Positions 7,720 through 16,253 of a stretch of DNA of 64,000 nt are shown here, piece after piece. The notes below the pieces were generated by a model. The model worked only from the letters and a program-made list of their open reading frames with translations. It was not told where the DNA came from and did not search any database. The stretch lies in the NCBI RefSeq assembly GCF_001650875.1, contig NZ_LXYI01000038.1:16941-80940 (forward strand), written 5' to 3'. A program made the translations under genes and the position numbers. The stretch comes from Sulfitobacter sp. EhC04. GTDB lineage: Bacteria; Pseudomonadota; Alphaproteobacteria; Rhodobacterales; Rhodobacteraceae. How positions within the stretch are numbered: position 1 is the first letter of the stretch; every line of letters begins with the position of its first letter.

Positions 7720-9044
7720 AACGCATATACGGCGACTTCGCCTATTCCGATGCCCCGAGGCAGGGATGTTGGTGGGATCAGACCTGCGACATCCCTGATC
7801 GTCCGGCGCTGTCCGGCGAACACCGCTGCGAGGTTGCGATTGTCGGCGGCGGCTTCACCGGCATTTCGGCGGCCCTGCATCTGGCCGAAGCCGGTGTCAA
7901 AGCCACGGTCTTGGAAGGCCGGTATGTCGGTTGGGGGGCCTCGGGCCGGAACGGCGGATTTTGCTGTCTGGGCGGTGGCATGTTGGACAATGCGGCGCTG
8001 GACAAACGCTTTGGCCGGGATGGTCGCATGGCCTGGCGCGAAACGGAAATGGCGGCGATCCGCCTGGTCGAAGGCCTGTTGGACCGGCATGCGATAGATG
8101 TGGATCGCCATTCCGATGGTGAAACGCAGTTGGCGCATCGACCCAAGGACTTTGACGCGATGCGCGATGACCTTGAATATTATGCAGAGAGTTATGGCGT
8201 GGAGGCGCGCCTGACCCGGCCAGAGGATCTGGTGACCGAAGGCATGAATGCGGGGTTTCACGGGGCCATCACCGTGCCCATCGGTTTTGGCCTGAACCCG
8301 CGTAAATACATCACCGGGCTGGCTGCCGCTGCCGAAGCGGCGGGGGCCCAAATCCATCATGATACACCGGTCACCGCGATCACGCGGCAGGGGTCCGGTT
8401 TCGAACTGCAGACACCGGCGGGCCGGGTGATTGCTGATCGTGTGATCATCGGCACAAACGGCTATTCTTCCGAAGATTTGCCGGATTGGCTGGCGGCCCG
8501 CTATATGCCGACCCAGTCCAGCGTGATCGTCACCCGCCGCCTCACGCAAGATGAGCTGGACGCGCAGGGCTGGACCAGCAGGCAGGCCTCTTATGATACC
8601 CGCCATCTGCTGCATTATTTCCGCCTGATGCCGGACAATCGAATGCTGTTTGGTGTGCGCGGTGGCCTGCTGGCCAACGCCGGATCGGAGAAGCGGGCGC
8701 TGGAACGGGCGCGGGCGGATTTCGACCGCATGTTTCCGGCATGGCGCGAGGTGGAAACACCTTTTAATTGGTCGGGCATGGTCTGTATTGCGCGTGACAG
8801 GATGCCCTTTGTGGGGCAGGTCCCCAACCAGCCGGGCATGTTTGCAAGCCTTTGCTACCACGGAAATGGGGTCGCGATGGCAAGCTATTCAGGAGCGGTG
8901 CTGGCGGACGTGGTTCAGGACAAGGTGCCGCAACACCCAGATCCGGAAGCCATGCAGCGCCCACTGGCCAGGTTCGAACTGGGCAGGCTGCGCCGCGCCA
9001 TCATGCCCTTTGCCTACCTTGGTTTCAGCCTCTCCGACCTATAG
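7716..9044 (+). CDS. FAD-dependent amine/amino-acid oxidoreductase (DAO family, PuuB-like)
   Basis: This 442-residue flavoenzyme of the DAO family has an N-terminal Rossmann FAD-binding segment CEVAIVGGGFTGISAALHL (GxGxxG) with the second strand ending in VLEG, and a conserved WGASGRNGGF loop. A C-terminal GMVCIARDRMPFVGQ and CYHGNGVAMAS segment is typical of gamma-glutamylputrescine oxidase (PuuB/OrdL) relatives. Its start codon overlaps the stop of the last permease gene, so it is the final gene of the uptake operon and probably oxidises the imported amine or its gamma-glutamyl derivative. The 3' end overlaps the convergent flgD gene by 20 bp. The exact substrate is inference. Confidence 0.88.
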   Translation: MKRIYGDFAYSDAPRQGCWWDQTCDIPDRPALSGEHRCEVAIVGGGFTGISAALHLAEAGVKATVLEGRYVGWGASGRNGGFCCLGGGMLDNAALDKRFGRDGRMAWRETEMAAIRLVEGLLDRHAIDVDRHSDGETQLAHRPKDFDAMRDDLEYYAESYGVEARLTRPEDLVTEGMNAGFHGAITVPIGFGLNPRKYITGLAAAAEAAGAQIHHDTPVTAITRQGSGFELQTPAGRVIADRVIIGTNGYSSEDLPDWLAARYMPTQSSVIVTRRLTQDELDAQGWTSRQASYDTRHLLHYFRLMPDNRMLFGVRGGLLANAGSEKRALERARADFDRMFPAWREVETPFNWSGMVCIARDRMPFVGQVPNQPGMFASLCYHGNGVAMASYSGAVLADVVQDKVPQHPDPEAMQRPLARFELGRLRRAIMPFAYLGFSLSDL

Positions 9045-9765
9045 CGCTGGTGCCGGCTGATGACCCGCCTGCGCTTGAGCCGGTGGCAGGGCTGTTGCCG
9101 GCCGGTTCGCGTAGACCGCTGACGGCGCTGGCCAGAACGGCAGCGCCCCCTTCCAGGATCAGAACGGTTTGGCCGTCTTGCACACGCGCCTCCGTGATGC
9201 GGCCATATGTTGCGACCGGATCGGTCAGGACCACTTCACCATCTGCCCGGCTTTCGATTTCAAAACTGTAAAGGCCCTGGGCGAATGGCGTGCCATCCTC
9301 TGCGACACCGGCCCATTCGACAGGCTCCGCCGAAACCGGGATCGATGTGCGCTGCACCTCGGTTCCGGTCTCATCATAGACAACCAGAAACACCTCGTCA
9401 GAGATGGCGGCAGGATTTGGATTGATCGTGACCGGGCTGCCGTCGAAGTAGGTGGGCGCAGTGCTGAGCGCTTCCATGCCGATCCAACCTGCCATTTGTG
9501 CCATTCCGCCAGAACCAAGATGTGTTGTCAGCGCGGTCAAAAGGTCATTGGACAGCACCTGCTGTTCCACCATCGAGAATTGCGCCAGCTGGGCGGCATA
9601 TTCAGAGGAATCAATCGGTTCCAGAGGGTCCTGGAACCTGGCTTGTGCGGTCAGCATTTTCAAAAACGTCTCAAAATCAGAGGATATGACGGCGTTGGAC
9701 CCGGCCGAGGCGGCAGTGCCGGTGCCGGAGGTAAGGTTTGCAGCAGTTGATGTGGGTGAGATCAT
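9025..9765 (-). CDS. flgD: Flagellar hook assembly (cap) protein FlgD
   Basis: This 246-residue protein caps the growing flagellar hook. The conserved N-terminal FlgD signature is clear: FLKMLTAQARFQDPLEPIDS followed by AAQLAQFSMVEQQ (about residues 34-70). A central Ig-like FlgD region follows (VVYDETGTEV, FAQGLYSFEIES), and the C-terminus ends in a Ser/Gly/Ala-rich tail. The start at 9765 gives the usual short Thr/Ser-rich leader; longer frames upstream run into fliK. It lies 13 bp downstream of the fliK stop in one transcription unit. The last 20 bp overlap the convergent oxidoreductase. Confidence 0.93.
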   Translation of the reverse strand: MISPTSTAANLTSGTGTAASAGSNAVISSDFETFLKMLTAQARFQDPLEPIDSSEYAAQLAQFSMVEQQVLSNDLLTALTTHLGSGGMAQMAGWIGMEALSTAPTYFDGSPVTINPNPAAISDEVFLVVYDETGTEVQRTSIPVSAEPVEWAGVAEDGTPFAQGLYSFEIESRADGEVVLTDPVATYGRITEARVQDGQTVLILEGGAAVLASAVSGLREPAGNSPATGSSAGGSSAGTSAIGRRG

Positions 9766-9778
9766 TGGTCTTCTCCAG

Positions 9779-12085
9779 TCATAGCCTGATGTCGATGCCG
9801 GTTTCGGGCGCGGAAGAGAGGCTGATTTCCACCGGGTTTTCCGGGCCCGCATCGGCCCCCGATTCAGGTGGTCTTGACGGTGACTCCGTCGTCCGGTCCC
9901 CTTGTCCGGTGTCCCCACCCGCAAAGCTGAGGCTGACATTCGAATAGCCGATTTGTCTGAATTCCTGCGTCAGCTCTGCGATATGCCGACGCATCAGTTC
10001 AATCGTATCCGGGCGTTCGGCCGTGACATGTATCACCATGCCGGACTCGGTTGCGGAAAGGGCCAGGCGTACGCGGCCCAGCTCCTCGGGATTGAGCGCA
10101 ATATCAACCGGGCGCTGCCCGGTATTCTGGAATGCCTCAGCCAGTTGCCGCGCGACCTGCACCGGTAAATCAGCGCGATGCGGCGGGGTGGTTTGATGTG
10201 CCGTTGACGTGTGCATAACATCCACGCGCGGTCCCCCGTGGCCATCAGCAGCCTGCGGGCGGTTTGGTTCCACTACAGATTGGGCTGTGTCGGTCTTTGC
10301 GGCCTCTGGACCGGTTGTGGACGCGGGCGCTGCCAAAGCGGCCCTTGGGGGACTTTCGGCGTTGGGCGTTTGCGGAAGGGTGGCATCGCGACTTGAGACG
10401 GCACGTTCTGGTGGGTGGCTAGCCGCCGATGCGCGGCGACCCTCGTGGTGAGAAACGGACAGGAGCAACCCGTGATCGCGGGCCACCGCAGCAGCGTCAG
10501 GCGCTGAGCCTGAAACAGGTGCCGCAGGTCGTGGATTGAGGGCGGGACGATCTGCTGCCTGCGGTATCAATTGGGATTGACCCGTCCCGCCCTTGTGATC
10601 GAATGCCATCTCACTGCGCCCCGCGCCGGGCATTTTGGCGGTGTCGGATGATCCTTGTGGAAAATTCACGACAGTGGCAGGGTTTGCGACGGGCGCGGGA
10701 CGCTCTGATTGGCGGCTCTCATTGTTGAAAGACCGATCCATGGCCTTGCTGATCGCCGTCACAGGGTCTGTGACAATTTTCCCTCGACCTGGCTGTGTCG
10801 CAGCGTTGAAGGCCTGTTCGGGTTGTCGCGGCATCACCATCGGCGTTTCCCGTGGCTGGACCAACCGCGAGGTCACGTCACCTGTAGATGGCCCCGGTTG
10901 CGGCCCCTTTCCGCCAGCCGTCGGAGGCACCTCCCCGTGGATTTTCAGGTGGCCCGCTGTGTCGGGAGCCCAGGTTGGCGCGCCATTGCGGCCCATCGGG
11001 ATGACCGGCTGATCCAATTGCTGATCGGCGGCGACTGCCGGGCGATTTCCGGCGATGGATTGCTGCCCAGACAAGGGGATCAAGTCAGACTTGGGCCACA
11101 GCACCGATGATCTGCGTGTTTCAGGGCCTTGCCGACCCATTTGGCCGGTTACGGCGCGTTCCAGAAACGTCTCGCGCGGCTTGGCGGCGGCGGATGTCGG
11201 CGGTTCTGTCGGCGTCGGGCGATTTTGAAAATTATGGTTTTCAGGCTCAGGCGACGGGCCGCTTGAAGCAGGCCCTGGTCTGTCTGCCCGCTTTGCGAGA
11301 GGCAAAGCTGTTTGGGTGAAAACCAAGCCCCCATCAGTGGTTTGAGGTGAGGGGTGCGGCAGATTTGTGCCCATCACAGGTTGCCGGATAGTTTCGTGAT
11401 CCTGCGCGGTCACTTTGGCAGGAAGCGCCAGGCTTTCATGCGCGGGGCTGAGGTGGCTTTCTCTCCTTCGCTCCGGCAGGACAGGACGGTCTTGTTGCAG
11501 CGTAAATATCGTTTGCAATTGCGGCTTCGGTTCGGGGCGGGCCGGGGTGTGAATTTCGGAAGTCTCATCACTTCTCGCCCGATCAGTTGCCAATTGACCA
11601 TCCGTCACTGCCAGTTGGTGATCCGCTTGCGACGTCGGCGTTTTTGGGTCGGTAGCTGCCGGGCGTGATGCGGCTTCAGCTCTCTGTCGATCGCAGCTCT
11701 CCTCCCGGTTGTCGCGCGGGTGGTCTACGGAAGCGGTGTCGATGTCCTTTGGTTCCGCGACCCGGACATTCTTTGCGGGCTTTTGCCCTGTGCGCATCTT
11801 TCCCGGCTCCGGTTCGGACTCCGGTGTCTGGGCCTTTTCAGTGAAAGGTTCCGCCGAATTGTCATAGGCGAGACCAAAATCAGCCATGCCGGCGCCAATC
11901 GCGGTGCCATTAGGCGCAGCGGCGGGCAGTACCAACGTTCCCGGTTTTCGGGCCTCGCTTGCCGACTGGGCAGTGGTTTGAGTCAGGGAAATGTTCAACA
12001 GCGCCTCCGGGAGTTCTTCTCCGATAAGGGCTGTATGCGGCAATATCCTTACCGGTTGTTTACCGGTTCCGGCGCATCCTGGCAA
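9779..12085 (-). CDS. fliK: Flagellar hook-length control protein FliK
   Basis: FliK measures hook length and switches the export apparatus from hook to filament substrates. The protein is up to 768 residues long. Most of it is low-complexity and rich in Pro, Gln, Thr and Ala, as expected of the exported ruler part. The conserved C-terminal Flg_hook domain is near residues 655-745, with the core ALNPEELGRVRLAL. The start is uncertain: the longest frame begins at a TTG (12085) without an obvious Shine-Dalgarno, while a later TTG near 12044 has AAGGA in front of it. It is divergent from the rod-binding protein gene across only about 29 bp. Confidence 0.88.
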   Translation of the reverse strand: MPGCAGTGKQPVRILPHTALIGEELPEALLNISLTQTTAQSASEARKPGTLVLPAAAPNGTAIGAGMADFGLAYDNSAEPFTEKAQTPESEPEPGKMRTGQKPAKNVRVAEPKDIDTASVDHPRDNREESCDRQRAEAASRPAATDPKTPTSQADHQLAVTDGQLATDRARSDETSEIHTPARPEPKPQLQTIFTLQQDRPVLPERRRESHLSPAHESLALPAKVTAQDHETIRQPVMGTNLPHPSPQTTDGGLVFTQTALPLAKRADRPGPASSGPSPEPENHNFQNRPTPTEPPTSAAAKPRETFLERAVTGQMGRQGPETRRSSVLWPKSDLIPLSGQQSIAGNRPAVAADQQLDQPVIPMGRNGAPTWAPDTAGHLKIHGEVPPTAGGKGPQPGPSTGDVTSRLVQPRETPMVMPRQPEQAFNAATQPGRGKIVTDPVTAISKAMDRSFNNESRQSERPAPVANPATVVNFPQGSSDTAKMPGAGRSEMAFDHKGGTGQSQLIPQAADRPALNPRPAAPVSGSAPDAAAVARDHGLLLSVSHHEGRRASAASHPPERAVSSRDATLPQTPNAESPPRAALAAPASTTGPEAAKTDTAQSVVEPNRPQAADGHGGPRVDVMHTSTAHQTTPPHRADLPVQVARQLAEAFQNTGQRPVDIALNPEELGRVRLALSATESGMVIHVTAERPDTIELMRRHIAELTQEFRQIGYSNVSLSFAGGDTGQGDRTTESPSRPPESGADAGPENPVEISLSSAPETGIDIRL

Positions 12086-12114
12086 AAATAGAGCGCAATT
12101 TAGGGATCAGGTCG

Positions 12115-12393
12115 ATGCAAATTACTCAACCACCGGGCCGTATCCCTGCGGCCAGTGCTGCGGACCTGCGGCTCCGACAGGCGGCCGAGCAGCTTGAAGC
12201 GACATTTCTTGCAGAAATGCTGAAATCCGCAGGGCTTGGACAATCTCGGGATCAGTTCGGCGGTGGCGCGGGGGAGGATCATTTTTCCTCTTTCTTGGTG
12301 CAGGAGCAGGCCGCGGCAATGGTCCGGGCCGGTGGCATCGGATTGAGCGAATCTCTCTATGAAGCACTCAAGGAGAAAGAAGATGACCGATGA
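12115..12393 (+). CDS. flgJ: FlgJ-type rod-binding protein
   Basis: This 92-residue protein corresponds to the N-terminal rod-binding domain of FlgJ without the muramidase domain, the usual alphaproteobacterial form. Conserved features are RQAAEQLEATFLAEMLKSAG and the later QEQAAAMVRAGGIGLSESLYEAL. It should act as scaffold or cap for rod assembly in the periplasm. Its stop codon lies inside the start of the next gene (11-bp overlap), so the two are co-translated. Confidence 0.85.
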   Translation: MQITQPPGRIPAASAADLRLRQAAEQLEATFLAEMLKSAGLGQSRDQFGGGAGEDHFSSFLVQEQAAAMVRAGGIGLSESLYEALKEKEDDR

Positions 12394-12742
12394 GATCATG
12401 AAACATCAGATCGATGCCCTCAATGACCTGCTGGAATCGGAACGCGAGGCCCTGCTGGAGGGAGATCTGGAGCGGTTGGCAGAGATGCTTGAGCCGAAAG
12501 AGACGTTGATCGGCGCGATCAATATGATGCCTGGAGGAGATCTGAAGGTGCTTCGGGCACTCGACAACAAGGTAAAGCGAAACCAATTGCTGCTAGGTGG
12601 GGCGCTGGACGGAATCCGCGCGGTTGCAGAACGGATGGCACAGCTTCGACAGGTCAGAAGCAGCCTGGAGACCTATAACGCCGATGGAAAGAAGCGAACC
12701 ATCGACATGCCGGACAAAACCACCTTGGAACGGCGGGCGTGA
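12383..12742 (+). CDS. FlgN-like flagellar export chaperone
   Basis: This 119-residue, largely helical, acidic protein (DALNDLLESEREALLEGDLERLAEML) resembles FlgN family chaperones, which hold hook-filament junction proteins before export. The start at 12383 has AAGGAG upstream at 12370-12375. It overlaps the rod-binding protein gene by 11 bp. Assignment rests on size, predicted coiled-coil character and position in a flagellar operon, so another small flagellar protein cannot be excluded. Confidence 0.7.
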   Translation: MTDEIMKHQIDALNDLLESEREALLEGDLERLAEMLEPKETLIGAINMMPGGDLKVLRALDNKVKRNQLLLGGALDGIRAVAERMAQLRQVRSSLETYNADGKKRTIDMPDKTTLERRA

Positions 12743-12779
12743 GGGTCAAGTCGATCAATCCCAACTTCGGCAAAATCAG

Positions 12780-12977
12780 CTAAAAATCGCGATAGTCCCG
12801 TGGCTGGCATTCAGCAAACATTAAGCCCCGAGAGGGCATGTAGGCCAAGCACCCGAAATCGGGTGGCGCATCGTTTGCCAAAGAACGCGTGCACAGGTCA
12901 GAACGCCGCCAACCTATCCCCATGGGGGGTGACACTCCACGGACGCAAAGCGTCTTTGACTGAAGGAAATAGCTTAT
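12780..12977. other. Hairpin-rich non-coding segment replacing the rest of motB
   Basis: This stretch starts exactly where similarity to MotB stops. It holds several short perfect palindromes: GACGC-AAA-GCGTC near 12950, CCCCATGGGG near 12918, CACCCGA-AA-TCGGGTG near 12850 and GCCC-CGAGA-GGGC near 12825. A minus-strand frame continues through it from the motB remnant to 12780 but has no recognisable protein features. It may be the scar of a mobile element or a repeat. No transposase or target-site duplication is visible. Confidence 0.4.
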
Positions 12978-13070
12978 AGCGACTTTCCAGGCCCCACCAT
13001 GGTGCCCGCCGCCGCCGACGACCTTCTTACGTTTGATGATGATTGGCCGCGCATTTGCCTGCGCACTCAT
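12978..13070 (-). pseudogene. motB: motB remnant (N-terminal 31 codons)
   Basis: The minus-strand frame starting at 13070 begins MSAQANARPIIIKRKKVV and continues to HHGGAWKVA. This is the cytoplasmic N-terminus of roseobacter MotB stator proteins. In an intact gene the next residues are the tyrosine-alanine-aspartate start of the transmembrane helix that carries the proton-binding aspartate. Here the sequence switches to ISYFLQSK and unrelated residues. The helix, plug and OmpA-like domain are all missing, so no functional stator protein can be made. An intact motB, if present, must be elsewhere. Confidence 0.75.
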
Positions 13071-13176
13071 CTCCACCACCTCTTTTTCACCCGAGACCAT
13101 GAATAGGGGATGAGGTTTACTGCCCGCTTAACAGGTCAATTTGTCGGGAAATTAGGGGCCGCAATGGATCGGCAGA

Positions 13177-14067
13177 TTAGGGCAGGCGCCGCCGTGCCGC
13201 CAGGCGAAGCTGTTTCTGCCGCTCGCGGAACCGTGCCTTGTCGGCCTCTGTGGTTTGGTCAAAACAATGATGACAGCTTACGCCTTCTTCGTATTCGGGC
13301 CGGGTGCGGTCCTGAGGCAGGATCGGTTGCCGACAGCCATGGCACAGCAGATGCGGTCCCTTGCGCAGCCCGTGACCCACGCTGACCCGCGCATCGAAGA
13401 CAAAGCAGTCGCCCTGCCAGGTACTGTCCTGCGCAGGCACGTCTTCAAGGTATTTCAGGATGCCACCCTTGAGGTGAAAGACCTCTTCAACCCCTTGTCC
13501 CAGCAGATAGTTGGTCGATTTCTCGCATCGGATGCCACCGGTACAGAACATCGCGATCTTCTTGTTGTGGAACCGTTCCTTGTTGGCCTCCCACCAGGCG
13601 GGAAATTCGCCAAAGCTGGCGGTCTCGGGGTCAATTGCCCCATCGAATGTGCCGATGGCGACCTCGTAGTCGTTCCTAGTGTCGATCACCGCCACCTCCG
13701 GATCGCGGATCAGGTCGTTCCAGTCCTTAGGTTCGACGTAATGTCCGACCCGCGCCTGTGGGTCCACATCCGGCTGACCCATGGTCACAATCTCGCGCTT
13801 GATGCGCACTTTCATCCGGGGGAAGGGCGGCGTTTCGGATTGCGCCTCCTTCCACTCCAGCCCGTCGCAACCCGGCAGCGCGCGCAGATGGGTGATCACC
13901 GCGTCGATGCCCGCGCGCGGTCCCGCAATGGTGCCATTCACGCCCTCAGGTGCCAGCAGCAGCGTGCCCTTGACCCCCTGCGCGACACATAACTCCAGCA
14001 GCGCGGGCTTCAGCGCTGCGGGCTCTTCGAACCGGGTAAAGTGGTAAAGGGCGGCGATCGTATGCAT
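13177..14067 (-). CDS. trhO: tRNA uridine(34) hydroxylase TrhO (rhodanese family)
   Basis: This 296-residue enzyme hydroxylates uridine 34 of certain tRNAs at C5, the oxygen-dependent route to 5-hydroxyuridine. It has the YceA-type N-terminal domain (GTLLLAPEGVNGTIAG at about 34-49) and a rhodanese domain with the active-site loop FCTGGIRCEKS; the conserved cysteine is about C175. The C-terminal segment has CHGCRQPI and CHHCFDQ, two CxxC pairs that could bind zinc. The start at 14067 (MHTIAALYHF) matches the family; the in-frame upstream extension is unconserved. Confidence 0.92.
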   Translation of the reverse strand: MHTIAALYHFTRFEEPAALKPALLELCVAQGVKGTLLLAPEGVNGTIAGPRAGIDAVITHLRALPGCDGLEWKEAQSETPPFPRMKVRIKREIVTMGQPDVDPQARVGHYVEPKDWNDLIRDPEVAVIDTRNDYEVAIGTFDGAIDPETASFGEFPAWWEANKERFHNKKIAMFCTGGIRCEKSTNYLLGQGVEEVFHLKGGILKYLEDVPAQDSTWQGDCFVFDARVSVGHGLRKGPHLLCHGCRQPILPQDRTRPEYEEGVSCHHCFDQTTEADKARFRERQKQLRLAARRRLP

Positions 14068-14156
14068 GGAGGCGGAAATAGGCCCTTGGGGGGCTGTTGT
14101 GCAAGGGGGTGCTGAGGTAAAAGCCCCGGTATCCAACCAGAAAGGGAGTGACCCCG

Positions 14157-14750
14157 ATGCAGGCCCTGATCGTGATCGACGTACAAAAGGATTTTTGCCC
14201 AGGCGGCGCGCTAGAGGTGCCCGAAGGGGATCTGATCGTGTCGGGCATTACCGATCTGATGGCAGATTTCGATGCGGTTGTTCTGACCCAGGATTGGCAC
14301 CCTGCGGGGCATTCGTCCTTTGCCAGCGCGCATGAAGGGCGCGCGCCCTACGACATGATGGAAATGCCCTATGGCCCGCAGGTCCTTTGGCCCGACCACT
14401 GCATTCAGGGCAGCCTGGGCGCGCAGTTTCACGAAGGGCTTGCACAGGACCGCGCAGACCTGATCATCCGCAAGGGCTATGACGCGGCAATCGACAGCTA
14501 TTCCGCATTTTTCGAGAATGACCACAGCACTCCCACGGGATTGGAAGGCTATCTGCGCACACGCGGTATCGACAGGCTGACCATGGTGGGGCTGGCGCTG
14601 GATTTCTGCGTCAACTTTTCGGCTGTTGACGCGGCAAAGCTGGGTTTTGCAGTGACAGTGCGGCAGGACCTGTGCCGCGCGATTGATCTGGACGGATCAC
14701 TGGATGCGGCCCGTGCAGGCATGGCTGCCAGCGGCGTCATGTTGGCCTGA
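14157..14750 (+). CDS. pncA: Nicotinamidase PncA
   Basis: This 197-residue amidase converts nicotinamide to nicotinate for NAD salvage. The catalytic triad is visible: D8 in IVIDVQKDF, a lysine near K106 in IIRKGYD and the nucleophile C151 in LALDFCVNFSAVDA. The metal site is in TQDWHPAGH (D46, H48, H52). The start at 14157 is preferred because AAAGGGAG lies 9-10 bases upstream; the in-frame GTG at 14148 would touch the Shine-Dalgarno. It pairs functionally with pncB at 16254. Confidence 0.94.
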   Translation: MQALIVIDVQKDFCPGGALEVPEGDLIVSGITDLMADFDAVVLTQDWHPAGHSSFASAHEGRAPYDMMEMPYGPQVLWPDHCIQGSLGAQFHEGLAQDRADLIIRKGYDAAIDSYSAFFENDHSTPTGLEGYLRTRGIDRLTMVGLALDFCVNFSAVDAAKLGFAVTVRQDLCRAIDLDGSLDAARAGMAASGVMLA

Positions 14751-14763
14751 TACGGCAGGCGCC

Positions 14764-15411
14764 CTAGTTCAACGGGCTTTCTGTCTGAGCCAGATCAAGC
14801 AGGCCCAGCGCTTCCAATCCACCCAGTGTCGAATCGACCGCCACAGTGGCCAGGACAATGCCCATGACCCGGCTGATCACGCTTGACCCTGTGGTGCCGA
14901 TCAGGCGGCCGATCCTGGACGCCAGCAGCAAAAGCACCAGCGTCAGCAGCAACACCAACACAAGCAGCCCGCCGGTGACCACCTGATCGACCACCGGATT
15001 GGTGTGGTTGTCGGTAAGGATGACAATCGCCAGCATGGCACCGGGCGAGGCGATTGAAGGCATCGCCAGGGGAAAGACCGCACCAGCCAGATGGTCACGT
15101 TCGGCGCTGGCGACTTCCTTTTCCGGTTTGCTGTCGCCAAAGATCATGGTCAGGGCGAACAGGAACAGGATGATCCCGCCCGCGACCTGGAATGACCCCA
15201 GCCGCAGCCCCAGTGATTCCAGCAGGAATTGGCCGCCAATGAGAAAGGCCAGCAGAACGGCCCCCGCGACAAGCACCGCCCGCAATGCGAAACTGCGGTG
15301 CAATTGCTTTGGCACATGGGCCGTCGCGTACAGGAATATCGGAATGCTTCCGATGGGGTCGATGACCACCACCAAAGTAATGAATTCACGGATCAGGTTC
15401 TGCCAGTCCAT
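14764..15411 (-). CDS. MarC family (UPF0056) inner-membrane protein
   Basis: This 215-residue protein has about six transmembrane helices and the MarC-family features: an early IDPIGSIPIFL motif, and SIASPGAMLAIVIL in the second half. Family members are integral inner-membrane proteins of uncertain transport function; despite the name they are not established multidrug resistance determinants. It converges on pncA, 13 bp apart. Confidence 0.88.
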   Translation of the reverse strand: MDWQNLIREFITLVVVIDPIGSIPIFLYATAHVPKQLHRSFALRAVLVAGAVLLAFLIGGQFLLESLGLRLGSFQVAGGIILFLFALTMIFGDSKPEKEVASAERDHLAGAVFPLAMPSIASPGAMLAIVILTDNHTNPVVDQVVTGGLLVLVLLLTLVLLLLASRIGRLIGTTGSSVISRVMGIVLATVAVDSTLGGLEALGLLDLAQTESPLN

Positions 15412-15503
15412 CGGGCGGCTGTCTTTCGGGGCTGAAATATTGGGCGCTAACCTGCTTTACCGGGATTGACCGGCAGGTGAAACGCCAAAGCGGGCCGTTT
15501 TGG

Positions 15504-16175
15504 CTAAAGGCCTTCGAAGATCGGCTTGCCGTTGGCAAAAATGCCCCGGACAAGGCGCAACTTTCCTGCAATCTGAGCCCGATCCCTGAACTGGTCGTTG
15601 GACACCACCGGCATGTTGTTCTCCTTGGCGTATTGCAGCAGGAATGCGTCAGCTTCTGTCCCTGCGGGACAGACCATCACCCGGTTCTGCGGCAGGCCAA
15701 GTGCCTTGGCAAAATCCTTTTCCGTCAGGCTCTTGTCCTTCAGGTGGTGGCGCGATGAGGCATCCAGAAAGACCACCGGCGCAAATTTCCGTTTCACCAA
15801 GGCGTAGACGACCAGCCGCAGGCTGGCCAGTTCCGCGTCCTCGCCATCCCAATACAGGACATTGGTGCCGTCTATGGCGATATCCTGCCGGTCCTTGGCG
15901 GCGATTTGTTCCCTGGGCGGCGCAACCGGCGCGGGCGCGCGGCCCAACCGCGACAGGACAATGGCACCCAACACCAGCAGGGCGGCACCGCCCCAGCCAA
16001 GGGCATTTGACGCAACAAATGGATAGGAGAGCGACAATAGCCCCGCCAGCGCGGCTGTGCCCAGCAACGTCAGCCAAAGCGCTGCGGCCAGCAAGCGGAC
16101 ATAGCCAAAAGCGGCCAGCGCCAGAACAACGGGGGTCAGGATCTGCAACGGTGTGAGGTTTGCAAGCACATCCAT
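15504..16175 (-). CDS. Membrane-anchored NYN/Zc3h12a-type PIN ribonuclease domain protein
   Basis: This 223-residue protein has two or three hydrophobic helices in residues 1-77, a short Pro/Ala-rich linker (APAPVAPPREQ) and a C-terminal PIN-like nuclease domain of the NYN/Regnase (RNase_Zc3h12a) type. Acidic residues expected for a metal site are seen in IAIDGTNVLYW, VVFLDASSRHHL, PAGTEADAFLLQYA and VVSNDQFRDR. The fold predicts an endoribonuclease fixed to the cytoplasmic face of the membrane. No target is known. It lies between the MarC-like gene and pncB. Confidence 0.78.
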   Translation of the reverse strand: MDVLANLTPLQILTPVVLALAAFGYVRLLAAALWLTLLGTAALAGLLSLSYPFVASNALGWGGAALLVLGAIVLSRLGRAPAPVAPPREQIAAKDRQDIAIDGTNVLYWDGEDAELASLRLVVYALVKRKFAPVVFLDASSRHHLKDKSLTEKDFAKALGLPQNRVMVCPAGTEADAFLLQYAKENNMPVVSNDQFRDRAQIAGKLRLVRGIFANGKPIFEGL

Positions 16176-16253
16176 GGTTCAAACCTTACCTTTGTCCTTG
16201 CCCCCGTTGTGCAGTCTTTGCCACAAGGGTGCGGTAATTCTGAGGAATAACTG

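Noticed and set aside
12780..13100. Intact small gene of 106 codons
   Set aside because: The frame joins the MotB N-terminus to unrelated hairpin-rich DNA. The parts have different origins, so it is treated as a remnant rather than a gene.
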